In this document: one piece after another, positions 43,001-54,701 of the stretch | Layout of the letters: each line of letters begins with the position of its first letter | Numbering within the stretch: position 1 is the first letter of the stretch | NCBI RefSeq assembly: GCF_000149955.1 | Contig: NC_030994.1 | Span: 1,504,687 to 1,568,686, forward strand | From: Fusarium oxysporum f. sp. lycopersici 4287 | Taxonomy: Eukaryota; Ascomycota; Sordariomycetes; Hypocreales; Nectriaceae | Length of the DNA: 64,000 bases | Direction: 5' to 3' | The notes under the pieces: generated by a model | Databases searched by the model: none | Seen by the model: only the letters and a program-made list of their open reading frames with translations | Told to the model about the DNA's origin: nothing | Program-made: the position numbers and the translations under genes

Positions 43001-46000
43001 CAGCTTGAGATCTTAGAGCTGTCAACACCTCTGTCCAAGATTCTGGCCGAACCGACCTATAACAACGTGATCCTTAATCATACACTTCTTGCATCACAAC
43101 ATCTCAATATCGGTCACTTCTCTGAGGCAAAAGAAACACTGGATGAGACAAAGAAGCTTTTGGACCAAGCCGACGGTGCCTCTCGTGGCCTGATTGCTGG
43201 GTTTCATTTGACACAAGCCGAGTATTACTCTGGCATTGGTAGCATCGATGAAGCGTGAGTTCATAACACCCAGAAAATGGAACCATTCTAACCCATTTCT
43301 AGCGATTCCTCATTGGCGGCTGCAAAGGCCATTTACAATGGATCTGCTTCATCGTGGGCATTGTCAAAATCACAAGTCAACATATCTCTAGCCCTCAGCT
43401 CGTTCCTAGACTCAGTTCTCGCGTTAAAGCGTGGTCGGATACAAGACGCGCTTACCTGCGTTAAATCAAGCGTTCGAATTCTTTCACACGATTGGTCCAA
43501 GATCGAAGCGACAGCATCCCGAGCAGCCAGCACGAGCGTTATGAACGTCTCAACAGCTAGTCTTGATAGTGTCAAGGCTGACGCCAAGCTTGGCCAGGTG
43601 ATCGGTCCACGATTCTGGGCACTTGCTTTCCCCCTTTTGCGAGGTCTCCTGCACGTTTCTTCTGTCTATGCCCATCTTGGCATGTACCAGGAGACCATTT
43701 ACTACGCAGAGTCGGCCCAAAAGATTGCTGAAAGCACAGGCTCATCACTCTATCGGGCACAGGTACTCGCTTGGACGGGTTCCGTCTACCACCGAGCTGG
43801 AAAGCTAACCAAGGCACTCGATTTCGGCAATGAGGCGTTCAACGAGTTACCGGAAGACATCTCAGCTTCTCGGGTACAGGTTGCTTGCCAACTTGGCGGC
43901 TTGTTTCGCGATAGCGGCGACGAAGACAAAGCTCGTGAACTACTTCAGCTTGCCGAGGAGACTGCGCAACGCCTTGGCGATCATAGAAAGGTGCTAAGCA
44001 TCCAGAACGAGGTGAAGAAAACCGCTCCGGTTGCTGCCAAATCACGAGCAACAGCTGCTACACGTGCTACTCGAGCTGCCACCAGGACGACAAGGGCTAA
44101 GACTGCTGCAAATCCTGCACCACGAACCCGAAAGCAGGAGGTCATTGTCAAGGTTCAGCCATCTGCTGCAGAGGTGCTAAAGCTACCAAAAGATGCATAC
44201 CAGGCTTCTCTTATGGCATCGGTCATCCTGTCACGGGCTTTAGGTTTCATCAGTCAGAAGGATTGGGCTTCTGCTTTATCAACTTTGGAGGATGCCAGAG
44301 AGTTGCCAAAGCTCTTCGGGACTCTATCTCAGGAACAAGTCGTGACTGCAATCTCTCTTATCGGTCATAGCACAGAGCAGATGATTCACGACCCTGTATT
44401 CTCCGTCATCCAAGACTCGACCATTTCGTTCCCTGCTATTGCTGCTTCTGACAAGACGAAGGCTTCGCAGGGCCAGACGCCTCCACGTAAAGGACGCGCA
44501 GGAGCCACTGAGCGAAAGAACTCCAAGGAAACCAGTGTTCCTGCATTCGCTGAAGCATTGAGACAAGCACAAGAACTACTTCTCGAAGCTCATGCTTCAA
44601 CCCTGTCAACAGCTAATAGCACTATGGTTCATCGCATTTCGGCTTTGCTACAGAATACAGTCATTCTTCTGTCGGCTACGTCTACGACACAATCTAGGGT
44701 CCTTGCTGGCTCGGGGTTTGCAACTTTCTCTGTAGACTTGGCTCGTAACGTCACTTGGAAGCGCGAGCAAAGCACTCTCCAACACAAAGAGACCGCTAAA
44801 CCAGGCGACATTGACTCTGCTCATAATTCAAGACGGTCTAGCCTTGGACTCACAGCAGAGATGGCCCAGTTTCAAAACAACTATATCGACATGGTACCTC
44901 ACAACTGGAGTGTGATTTCCGTCTCCCTCAGCGACAACCACCATGATTTGTGTATCACTAAATTCCGGGCTGGTCACAGTCCATTTATTCTCCGACTACC
45001 TCTTGAACGTGCCAATTCTCGAGATGCTGACTCGGATATCTTTAACTTCGAGAACGGAAAGGACGAGATGATGGAGATTATTCGGCTCGCTAACGAGACG
45101 AGCCACTCTGCCAGTCGAGACTTCAGTGTCAAGGGTGCGAAAGCCGCTTGGTGGGCTGAGCGAGAGGCTTTGGATGATCGGCTTAAGGATCTTCTGAGCA
45201 CTATCGAGACAACTTGGTTAGGTGGTTTCAAGGGTATCTTTTCTCAGCACGAACGCCGATCGGACCTCCTTGCACGTTTCCAGAAGAGCTTCCAACAGAT
45301 ACTCGACAGTAATCTGCCTTCTCGAAAACAAGGACCGAGCAAGAAGTCGGCAAAGACATCCAAAGTGGCCCTTGACCCACGAGTCCTTGACCTTTTCATC
45401 GGTTTGGGTGATCCCAGTGATCCAGACAGTGATTATGACGAGGCTCTTAATGACCTGCTCTATTTTGTTGTTGACATTCTCCAATTCCACGGAGAACGCA
45501 ACGCTTATGACGAAATTGACTTTGACGCTATGGTGGTCGAGACTTATGACGCCCTGCGCGGCTACTACGACGCGGCTAAGACGGGATCTGAGCGAGCAGA
45601 AGGGGCTCACACCGTTTTGGTTCTTGACAAGGCCCTCCATGCTTTTCCCTGGGAGTCGATGCCTTGTATGGAAGGACTTGCAATTTCGCGTGTACCTTCA
45701 TTGGCTTGCTTGAGGCAACTTATTACGGAATCGCAACCATCAGCGAGCGATGATAATTCTGAAGACGCACCAGAGGGCCACTACGTGTCTGCCGAGCAAG
45801 GTACCTACATCTTGAACCCCTCGAAAGACCTGGTCAGCACACAGTCTACCTTCCAGCCGATTATGAAAGGCCTCGGCAGCTGGACAGGCATTGTTAACCG
45901 CGCTCCTGAAGAAGCTGAGTTTGAAGAAGCTTTGTCAAGCTCTGAGATTCTCCTCTACTTTGGACACGGAAGCGGCGCGCAGTATATTCGAGCACGCACA

Positions 46001-46432
46001 ATTCGTCGTCTAGAAAAATGCAGGCCAGCCACTTTCTTGATGGGCTGCAGCTCTGCGTCGCTAACAGAAGCCGGAGAGTTTGAGTCCTACGGCCCTGTGT
46101 GGAACTACATGATGGCTGGATGTCCAGCTGTGGTGGGTACACTATGGGACGTGACGGATAGGGACATTGATCGGTTCGCGGGCCGATCGTTTGAGGAATG
46201 GGGGCTGTTCCCCAAGGGCACGTTCAAGGAGAATAAGCGAGTCAAGGGCAAGAGTCGGGCCTCGAGCGAGGACGAGAGTGAGTCGGAGGAAGACGGTCAA
46301 GTAATGAACAACGTGTCACTGGCCGAGGCGGTTGGGCGGTCCAGGGAGGCGTGCAAGTTCCGGTATCTCAACGCCGCGGCGGTGGTACTGTATGGCATCC
46401 CGGTGTACATCAAGCACAGAGGGGAAGAGTGA
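40100..46432 (+). CDS. esp1: Separase (ESP1/Cut1/BimB)
   Basis: Exons 40100..43254 and 43303..46432, 48-nt intron, 2094 aa. This is the clan CD cysteine protease that cleaves the cohesin kleisin Scc1/Rad21 at anaphase. The C-terminal protease domain has the catalytic pair His1940 in LLYFGHGSGAQYI and Cys1967 in FLMGCSSASLTEAGE, followed by GPVWNYMMAGCPAVVGTLWDVTDRDIDRF. These are strong family signatures. The large N-terminal part is helical-repeat (TPR/ARM-like), with Ser/Thr-rich stretches near 45-160 and a basic Ala/Thr/Arg-rich linker near 1300-1330 (TRATRAATRTTRAKT). An acidic insert (SEDESESEEDG) sits near the C-terminus. The start is the first ATG. Securin binding and autocleavage sites were not identified. 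Confidence 0.95.
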
Positions 46433-49400
46433 TTGAATAGGGGGCAAAGTGTTTGGTTGTTTATTCCTTTTTCAGGGTTACGAAGCATCGCGTCTCTTGC
46501 TGATACTGAATAGAGGTTAGATGGCGTAGCATAGCATGGCGTAGCAGGATAGCTTAGCATTTCCGGGAGTTTGGATAAGTGGGATCCTGGTTTGATTTTA
46601 GATTAATGAAGGGATAGTGCTTTTTGATGAACAAAATTGAGTTTATGATCCATAATTGGCCCGGCTGTTGGAACTTTCCCAAGGCTATGTTGAGTGAAAG
46701 GCCAGGGGAAGATGAGCTACATCTCTGGGTGCTACCCAAGATTGAAAGTTAGATAACTATTAACTTGCTCATTCTCTCACGATTCCACTGTTTATAGTTC
46801 GAGGTGCACATGGCCTTCTGTTCATGTGGAAGATTCATGTTGTTGATGTGACAGCATGGCCACAACCAGGAGATATCATCTACGTTTTATGCAGCGGAAC
46901 ATTAACAACGGTTTCACTTCTGCGACCAAGATCGGGCCATGGCCGAAACGGACCGAGGCTCAGACATATTGCAGGTTGGACGGTGTAAGTGGCTGAGGAA
47001 GATGGTTGGATCTTTAAGTGCCAGTCAACATATGCTGAGAAACCATGCTGTGATACCTTCCAGGAGATGCATAGGAGACTGACCTGAGACTCGAGAGAGT
47101 GACGTGAGTTAGTCCTGTAAATTATCCTGGAATTGGCAGGTGTTTACGTCTAATCTGAGAATGGTGAAATAACTTAGTAGACTGACTACCTTTTTGAGGC
47201 CGCGACAACCTGGGCAGCCTAGGGTAATCTATCCCAATGAAGCTCAGCGCGCAGCCCAACAGACTCATATTAATAGACACCCATAGCTACTACTAGGCAT
47301 AGGCATAGGCATAAGCATATGCTATTTGATCCTTTTTCGGCATCATAAAGTGTGTTAATTTAAGTCGACTCCTTGTAGGGCTTAGGCGAGTTCGTGCGCA
47401 AGGACTCAGCGTGTTTGAGATAATGACCTAATTTCGTTGGTTTGATATCTATTCGTCGCGTCTATAAGCCCAACCCCACGCGTATTTATTATCCCACTTA
47501 TCCCACATACTCAGCAGTCCGTACCGTACCGCAAAAAGGCAAAAAATACAAAACAAAGTAACAGCTAGATTGCATAGCCTGGGTGTCACTGTCCCTTCTC
47601 TGGCACACAAAACACGCAAGAGAATCTCCTGCTGATCACTAGGATGATGCAGTGCGGCGCAAACACACAGATGCTATGGCACATGCAGGTTATGCTACCT
47701 CGCCTTGGTCAGTAGCGTCTGCGACGGGCGGACCGCGTTGCTATTACGCCCGTTCAGAGTAGAAAGAGAGAATCATTTATGGAACCGGCAGCAGAGGCAC
47801 CGGCCCGACGAGGATGATGCTCGCTGTGTTGTAGTGCTGCGTGCGTGTGTGCGTGAGAGCGTGAGAGCGAGCGAGCAATGTGCGTGCACCAGAAAGATGG
47901 TGAGGACCCCATGGTATGTAACTCCGCATATGTCATTGACGTCCAGGGGGTTGTAGATAGCAAAGTATCCGTAAAATGAGAGGTCATCATGTTGAGGTTC
48001 CAGACCGGATCGTCAGTCGCCTTCGCTTGTCACGATATCCATGCTCGACTGATTATATGGCGATCATACCTCTCAACCACATCGTGATGACCGACCCAGC
48101 GGGTTGAGCGAGAGTCAGTTGCTACACTACCTACAGCCCTAGGGAGATGATGATCTTGGAGGAGACGAGGAACTTTTGGGTAGGCAAGGGATCCATGTAC
48201 TGAAATGTCTGTGCAGCAGGAGAGGACAACCATTTTCTGTCTCATGCCTCCAAGTTACGTTTTTCCCCTCCTGGCCCAGGTCTAAGCCTTACTAAGTACG
48301 CGTGATGGGTAGGGCTCGCGTAGATGTGATATTATATTCCAATATGCCGGCGGCTGGGCGAGTAGTTTGCCTCCCTGTAGTAAAGACAGGCGCCTCGCTT
48401 GTTGAGCCATATATGAACACGTTTACATGTTTCGATTTGCTGTAAATCATCATACCGTATAGTCAGAACAATAATGCTTCCCCTATTGAGTACATTAGGC
48501 CCACGTAGCATTATGACACCTAGTTATTTGACCGTGAAGTCTAACTTGCCTAGCACCAAACCTCTCGGAAGATGCCGTCCACGTCGAACAAGGGTCCGGG
48601 ATAGTGGTTTCGAAGGACGTCGACCCTGGCCGGGGCTGGAGTGCATGCAAGATATCCCGTGGTCTGCTCAATTGGTGATTCCAAAGGCATCTAAGCCGCA
48701 GATCATCTGAGCCGCCTGTCCAATACTCCATAGTCGGTGCTTTCTTTGGCACCATGCATTGTCGTTTCTGCAGGGAAGAACCATCAAGAGGGAAATAACC
48801 GTTGAGAATACCACCGCGTCTTAATGCAGGGGAACAGAATGCTACAATACGAGACGTGATGCCCACAACACGGGTCGGTAGTCGAGCGGTTTAGACCCTG
48901 GCCGGCTCCGGCATTTCTCGACTAGTTCATGCCATCAGAGGGTTTTAGTGCACCTGCAGACCAAGATCGAGCTGAGACGGTCTCTTGTTGGGTGAACTCA
49001 CGCCCTGCTTTTTGCCGCTTTTATGCTTGCATCGCCTTGATAGCCTGGGGTCTTCGACAACCAGACCAGACAAGCCAAGCCAAGACAGGTTCAAGGGTCC
49101 CCTGTCCCGCCTTAGTTCACCTGGCTAGCCCTTTGATATCCTGCCGCGCCTTGTCTCACTGAACCTTGACTTGACAGCGACAACCCAAGCCAAACCAAAG
49201 ACGACAACATGAGGAAGATCGCGATGCCTTGTAGAGTTAATACAGGCGACTAGGCCACATATTAAGCCGAACGAGCCGCAATAACTACGTACGTACGTGT
49301 TCGTATCAAACTAAAATTAATAGCAGGAGAAATGCCTCTCGATCTGACCAGGAGATGCTGAGTTTTTCCCCCAGTAACATTCAAGGAAGAAGGCTTTTCA

Positions 49401-49765
49401 TATGAACATCATAATGAGGCAGAGAGGCTTTGTAGATCTATATGTAGTAAGTTGCAGTGTCATAGTCACCGACTCAGGGCAGCTTCAAATCCATCTTCAG
49501 GAACATTGCCTAGCCTCATAGGGTCGGTACGTAGAGTATGTATAATCTGTTTTGGGATGTGCGATGTCGGGAGTAGAAAAGACCCTGGGCGGAGATTCTT
49601 TCTTGGGCAATATCTGTTGGTCCTTCCTGGTAGTTGTCCGTTGTTTCGATGCGATGTGAAGCGAGGAAGGAAGGAGATGGGCATTCGTTTATCTATATCC
49701 ACGTTTCTCCGATCCAACCAATTTGTTCTATACACCATCACCATCAACATCAAGTCATGGACACT

Positions 49766-49803
49766 GTCAGTCAGTCAGTCAGTCAGTCAGTCAGTCAGTC
49801 AGT
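49766..49803. repeat. (GTCA)9 tetranucleotide microsatellite
   Basis: Nine perfect GTCA units plus GT. It is intergenic and likely length-polymorphic between strains. Confidence 0.95.
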
Positions 49804-50448
49804 TCCGTTTGTATGCACGAACGGTTTACACATGACATGAACTCAAACACAACAACACTACACAGACCATCAATCAATCACATCACGTCACCCCCTACAG
49901 CTGCTACGACTGTACTAAACGTTTAGGGGACTTCCACACCCACCACCCGCCTCCACCACGCGCGTTGTCGACGGCCGACGGCTCCACCGATTCCTTGTCT
50001 CTCTCGCAGGGCAGGGCATGGTTGTGAACATGGATTACATAGCTAGCATCGCCATGGAAGGGAGACAAGAGGAGAGATGAGTCCAAAAGCGGCCCAACCC
50101 TGAACCAAAACCACCAAAGTTATCAAGTCCCAAAAGCCAGACAGACACTGCTGTTTCTCTACCCCACAGTCGCACACCCGGACCGTGCACTACAACCTAT
50201 CTAACCTATCGTAATCGCTGCCATTTGATTTTCTACCACTTAAGGTCCCCACCCTTCTGTGATTCTGGGCCTTAAACCCCCAGCTTCCACGACTCAATCT
50301 CTTCCACCCAAAGACCAAGGACCCGGTTAACTTGCCTCCGATCCTCCTTCTTGCACCTCTCTCAAACACCATCGAGAGCTCAGTTCGCAGCTTTCCGAAG
50401 AGACGGATTTTCTTCCTCACGGAACGTCGACTCGCGCGGCCTGATCCG

Positions 50449-50484
50449 ATGTCCATTGCATCACTGTTGAATCAACCTTCGTAA
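50449..50484 (+). promoter_or_regulatory. uORF of 11 codons upstream of the Zn2Cys6 factor
   Basis: ATG TCC ATT GCA to TAA encodes MSIASLLNQPS and ends 374 nt before the main ATG. I see no other ATG between it and 50859. The peptide resembles the start of a regulatory protein more than a random uORF, but no splice link to the main frame was found. Its presence in the mRNA is inference. Confidence 0.4.
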
Positions 50485-50858
50485 CGTTTCTAAATTCACT
50501 TCCGCCAGTTCCTTCGCCCCAGCCGGGGCGCAGACCAGTCCCCAGCTTCCAGTGCGGGGAGCCACCGACTACATACGTACCCGTTGGTTCTCCATAAACT
50601 CCCCGGACGACTTCGGGTTACCTCAAATCTCAACGCTCTTGCGCTGCAGCGTTTTAACCTGCACAACAGCTGCTCCCGCCAACCGTTATAAAGATTTCGT
50701 TTCGCACAGCCGGGCTGCACTCGCAACCTTGAACCCCCTGCCCAATTCTGTCGTTTCGCTTCATCATCGCAACCACACCGGTCCGGTAGATTTTGTTTTC
50801 CAGCACCGGATTCTTGGCCTCGGAAGGCCCGCGTCGCAACTCTGTCTCTGGCAGAGCC

Positions 50859-53800
50859 ATGTCCGGTCGTGCCGTTTCGAATTCTCAACATGCCCAGCAG
50901 TCCTTCGGTTCCGGTCCTCAACTCTATCGCGACGTCGCTGAATTGCACGCTGTGCCATCTCCCTCTCACGGCGCCTTAATGGATCCCTCACATTTTGACG
51001 ATTTCGCGTTTGCTTACCAAGGTCTTCCTGACCAACCTTCTCTCGTTTCTCTGGCCGATCACGCCCACGCCCACGCCTCACAATCACCAACTGCATTTCC
51101 TCAGCACCAGGCGATGTCTGGACTTGCACACAACGGTTTGCCATTTGGCGCCCTCCCTGCAGGCAACCGAAGCCAGAGCATGGATGGCTCCGATGCTCCT
51201 CCAGATAGGACATCTCCCGCATCCAACGCCCTCGAAGACTCGACTACAGACGAGTTTGGATTGGCTTCCCGTAGTCGTGCAGATGCCACGGATCTGGGCG
51301 GTAAACCTAAGGAGGATAAAGCCGATGCCACACCGGCGTGGAGTGAGCTGAAGACAAAAGCTGGCAAGGAAAGAAAACGCCTCCCGCTCGCGTGCATTGC
51401 ATGCCGCCGAAAGAAGATCCGCTGCTCAGGCGAGAAGCCCGCCTGCAAGCACTGTTTACGCTCTCGTATACCATGTGTGTATAAGGTCACCACTCGGAAG
51501 GCGGCGCCACGGACAGACTACATGGCCATGCTCGATAAGCGGTTGAAGCGTATGGAAGAACGCATTATCAAGGTCATTCCCAAGTCCGATCAGGAAGTAG
51601 CTTCGTCCGTGACTCGGGCCGTTGTTAAACCAGCGATACCAGGAACCGTACCTTCAAATAAGCCAACCAAAAAGCGTGGCGCCGAGGAAGCCTTTGGACC
51701 TGATCTAGAAGCGTGGGCCAAGGCGCCCTCGAAGCCCAAGATCGATGGTGATGATAGGCCCAGTAGCCTGCAAGTACAGGAAGCCGAGGAGAATAAGCTT
51801 CAGCATGAAGGCACTGAGGCACTGCCCTCCAAAGAAATTCAGGAGCATCTGGCAGAGGTGTTTTTCGACAACATCTATGGTCAATCTTACCATCTTCTCC
51901 ACAAACCCAGCTACATGCGAAAGCTGAAGTGAGTTCTTTCAAGATTTAAAACATGTTTTTCTCGCTAATGGTCCACAGAAATGGGACGCTGCCCCCAGTG
52001 CTTGTCCTCACAGTGTGCGCTGTAGCTGCTCGTTTCACTTCGAGCCCTTTAGTGAATTCTTCGGGACCCGAGTTCCTACGCGGCGAAGAATGGGCGTCAC
52101 ACGCTCGAGATATCTGTACCAGGCGATACGAATGGCCAAATCTCACAATTTTGACCTGTCTCCTCATTTTGGGCCTTCACGAATTTGGAACATGCCAGGG
52201 TGGCCGTAGCTGGGCCTTGGGCGGTCAAGCAATTCGCATGGCCTTCGCCCTTCAGCTGCATAAAGACCTCGAGTATGACCCCTCCGGTCGTACTGGTCCT
52301 AAAAAACAGCTTAGCTTCATCGACCGAGAGATTCGACGACGTATAATGTGGGCGTGCTTTCTCATGGACCGTTTCAACTCTTCGGGGACAGATCGGCCCA
52401 TGTTCATCAGAGAGGATACGATCCAGATTCCCCTGCCGGTGAAGGAGAAGTACTTCCAGTTCGATATGCCTGCTCCAACCGAGATGCTTGATGGTCAAGT
52501 TCCTCACCCAGCATCACCCAATGATGGGCAACTTGCTGATGCACGAGAGAACATGGGAGTTGCAGCATTTCTGATCCGAGCCATCGCCCTTTGGGGACGG
52601 ATCATTACCTACCTTAGCCAAGGGGGAAAGGATCTGGACCCAAACCCCATGTGGGAGGACGAATCGCAATATGTGAAGCATCTCAACGATGTCGTGAATC
52701 TTGAAGCCAGTTTACCTTCGTCACTCAAGTACTCTGCTGAGAACCTCGACGTCCACAAGACAGAGAACACGGCAAGTCAATTTCTTTTCATGCATATCTG
52801 CCTGCAGCATAACATCCTTTTTGTGAGTCGAGCAGCGATGTCAGCGCGAAAGCAGCAAGGTGTTCATGATGACTTTTTCTCTGAAGCGAGTAAGAGGACT
52901 TTCAGCGCTGCGAATCAGATATCTGAGCTCCTTCGTGAAGCCGAACAATCGCGATGTTTTGTTTCGGCACCTTTTGCTGGATACTGCGCCTTTTCCTCGA
53001 CAACAGTCCACATATTGGGCGTCATATCTGGAAATCCCAACATGAAGCCAACAGCGGAAGCCAATTTGACCACCAACGTCAAGTATCTTCACAAGATGAA
53101 GAAGTACTGGGGCATGTTTCACTGGATGGTGGAGAATGTGCGCACACAGTATCGAAACGCCCTGGACGCCATGAGAGCCGGTGCAAATCTGCAAGACCGT
53201 GCTGCACAATCGTCTTTCCTCCAATACGGAGACTGGTTCAACCGGTACCCGCATGGTCTCTCTGATGCCGAATTCATGGACCCTGCCACCCATAAACGGA
53301 AGGATTCGGGAGCAGATGGCGTTCTCGAAGCGAAGCCCGAGCTACAATCGGTGGAAGAATACTTCTCCACGCTTCCAACACCCCAGAGTGTCGAACATAA
53401 GGATACCATTCGCGCTGTGGGAACTAAGAGGAAGCAGAGCGCCAAGAAACAAGCTGGTTTGCCGACACAGTCCGGCCAGCATCTCGAGTCTATGCAAGGG
53501 ACAGACGCAGACTCGGTCTCTGGGGCTCAAGAACGTAGGTTTTCGGGTGGGCTGGGGCTGCCATCCAACAGTTACAACCCTCTCGCAGTATCAAACGCGC
53601 AGAATCCAGCTTTCAGCACAGCTATGTCACCTATGAGTCCGGCCAACATGACGGCGTTCTCCCATCATGCTCACACCCCCACATTCTTCCCTCCTGAGTT
53701 GCTAGCCATGAACTTTGGACAGGGCGCCAATGGAAATATTGACCCGCTTGATCGTCAGCTTGTCTTTGGGGGATATTCTTTGGATGCCAGCACGGGGTTG

Positions 53801-54127
53801 GGTGGTGGTCAGGATATAATGAGTGGCCTTGACTGGGACGCTGTTGCTTCAGGAGCCCATCCAGATGGAGGCTTACAAGGCCGGCGGTCTACTGCTAAGG
53901 CGGGCATGAATGGGCAAGCAGCCGGTATGGCTGATGGAGCAGGACTTAGCGGACCGGAAGCATCGTCCGCATGGTTCATGCCATTCAACATGGAGCCTCC
54001 AGAGATGGGCCAAGATCCCGGCTTCAACATGGGTGGAATTGACCCATTTACGGGAGTGTTTGGAGGAGGGGGTAGTGGTTTGGCAACGCCGAATGCATTG
54101 GGTGGGCTACAGCAACAGGGTCCTTAG
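50859..54127 (+). CDS. Zn(II)2Cys6 fungal transcription factor
   Basis: Exons 50859..51928 and 51979..54127, 50-nt intron, 1072 aa. The zinc cluster CIACRRKKIRC-x6-CKHC-x6-C lies near 178-205, unusually far from the N-terminus, and is followed by a basic linker and a short helix (MLDKRLKRMEERI) for dimerisation. A fungal-specific transcription factor domain spans about 330-720, with GRSWALGGQAIRMAFALQLH and REIRRRIMWACFLMDRF as its hallmark blocks. The C-terminus is Gly/Met/Asn-rich and likely an activation region. The start is the ATG in GCCATGTCC; the frame is open 5' of it but has no ATG. The protein is of the cutinase/xylanase-regulator superfamily type, but I cannot name the ortholog or its targets. 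A long leader with a uORF suggests translational control. Confidence 0.88.
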
Positions 54128-54701
54128 GAGGGACTGTGTGAGTGGTTAGCCTGGGTAACACCATATTCCCGGAGGTCTTCGCGGCCACACAAGTTCACTG
54201 GGCCCCGATATTGACGTTGGCAGTGTGGCCAAAAGACATTGTCAGCCAGGACTTGAACCTGATGTAGGCCACGATCCTTGGGTGATGTCTTATATTCTTT
54301 TTTTGTTCTTTATACTTTCCACATGGGAATCTGTACCAGAGATAAGGCTGGATTTGGTTGGGTATTGGCGAAGAGGCATATTGAAGTTTGTATGGCGAAC
54401 ACTGTAGGGCGTGTCATCTAACCGTGGGGGAAGGAAAATTGTGTTTTAAGTACTTGAGATACCATCATACCCGTCATGCTCATTTAGAGATGAGTTGACA
54501 TTCGTTTGCCAAGAGATGAGATAGTTCGTTAAGAAATCAAAGTTTCTAAAACTGTTGTTGAAATGAATGCACCTTGCTTTTGTGATGGGATGGGCCCAAC
54601 ACTGCTACTTAAAAAACAGCTTAACTAGAAATACAACATGGAACGCCTGATTTTTGTTATGCTATCGCAGTGGTATCTTGATCGATCCCCCCAACACCCT
54701 T
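54128..54701. other. Convergent intergenic spacer
   Basis: Shared 3' flank of the zinc-cluster factor and KRI1. A T-rich run occurs near 54295-54307. Nothing else is recognised. Confidence 0.6.

Larger units (their letters stand above)
46433..50858. other. 4.4-kb gene-poor region upstream of the Zn2Cys6 factor
   Basis: This is the longest stretch without a supported gene. It contains short tandem repeats (imperfect TAGCAT near 46519-46560, AGGCAT near 47294-47312, ACGT near 49287-49298, GTCA near 49766-49803) and a tRNA-like A-box at 48876-48886 without a matching B-box. The last 400-650 bp read like a long pyrimidine-rich leader of the transcription factor gene and include a uORF. Open frames of up to 157 codons are opposite-strand shadows or have no recognised motif. 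A long non-coding RNA or a lost element cannot be excluded. Confidence 0.5.

Noticed and set aside
48870..48945. Possible tRNA gene
   Set aside because: The D-arm/A-box-like TAGTCGAGCGG is present, but there is no GTTCGAATCC-type B-box, T-stem or acceptor stem. At best a degraded relic.
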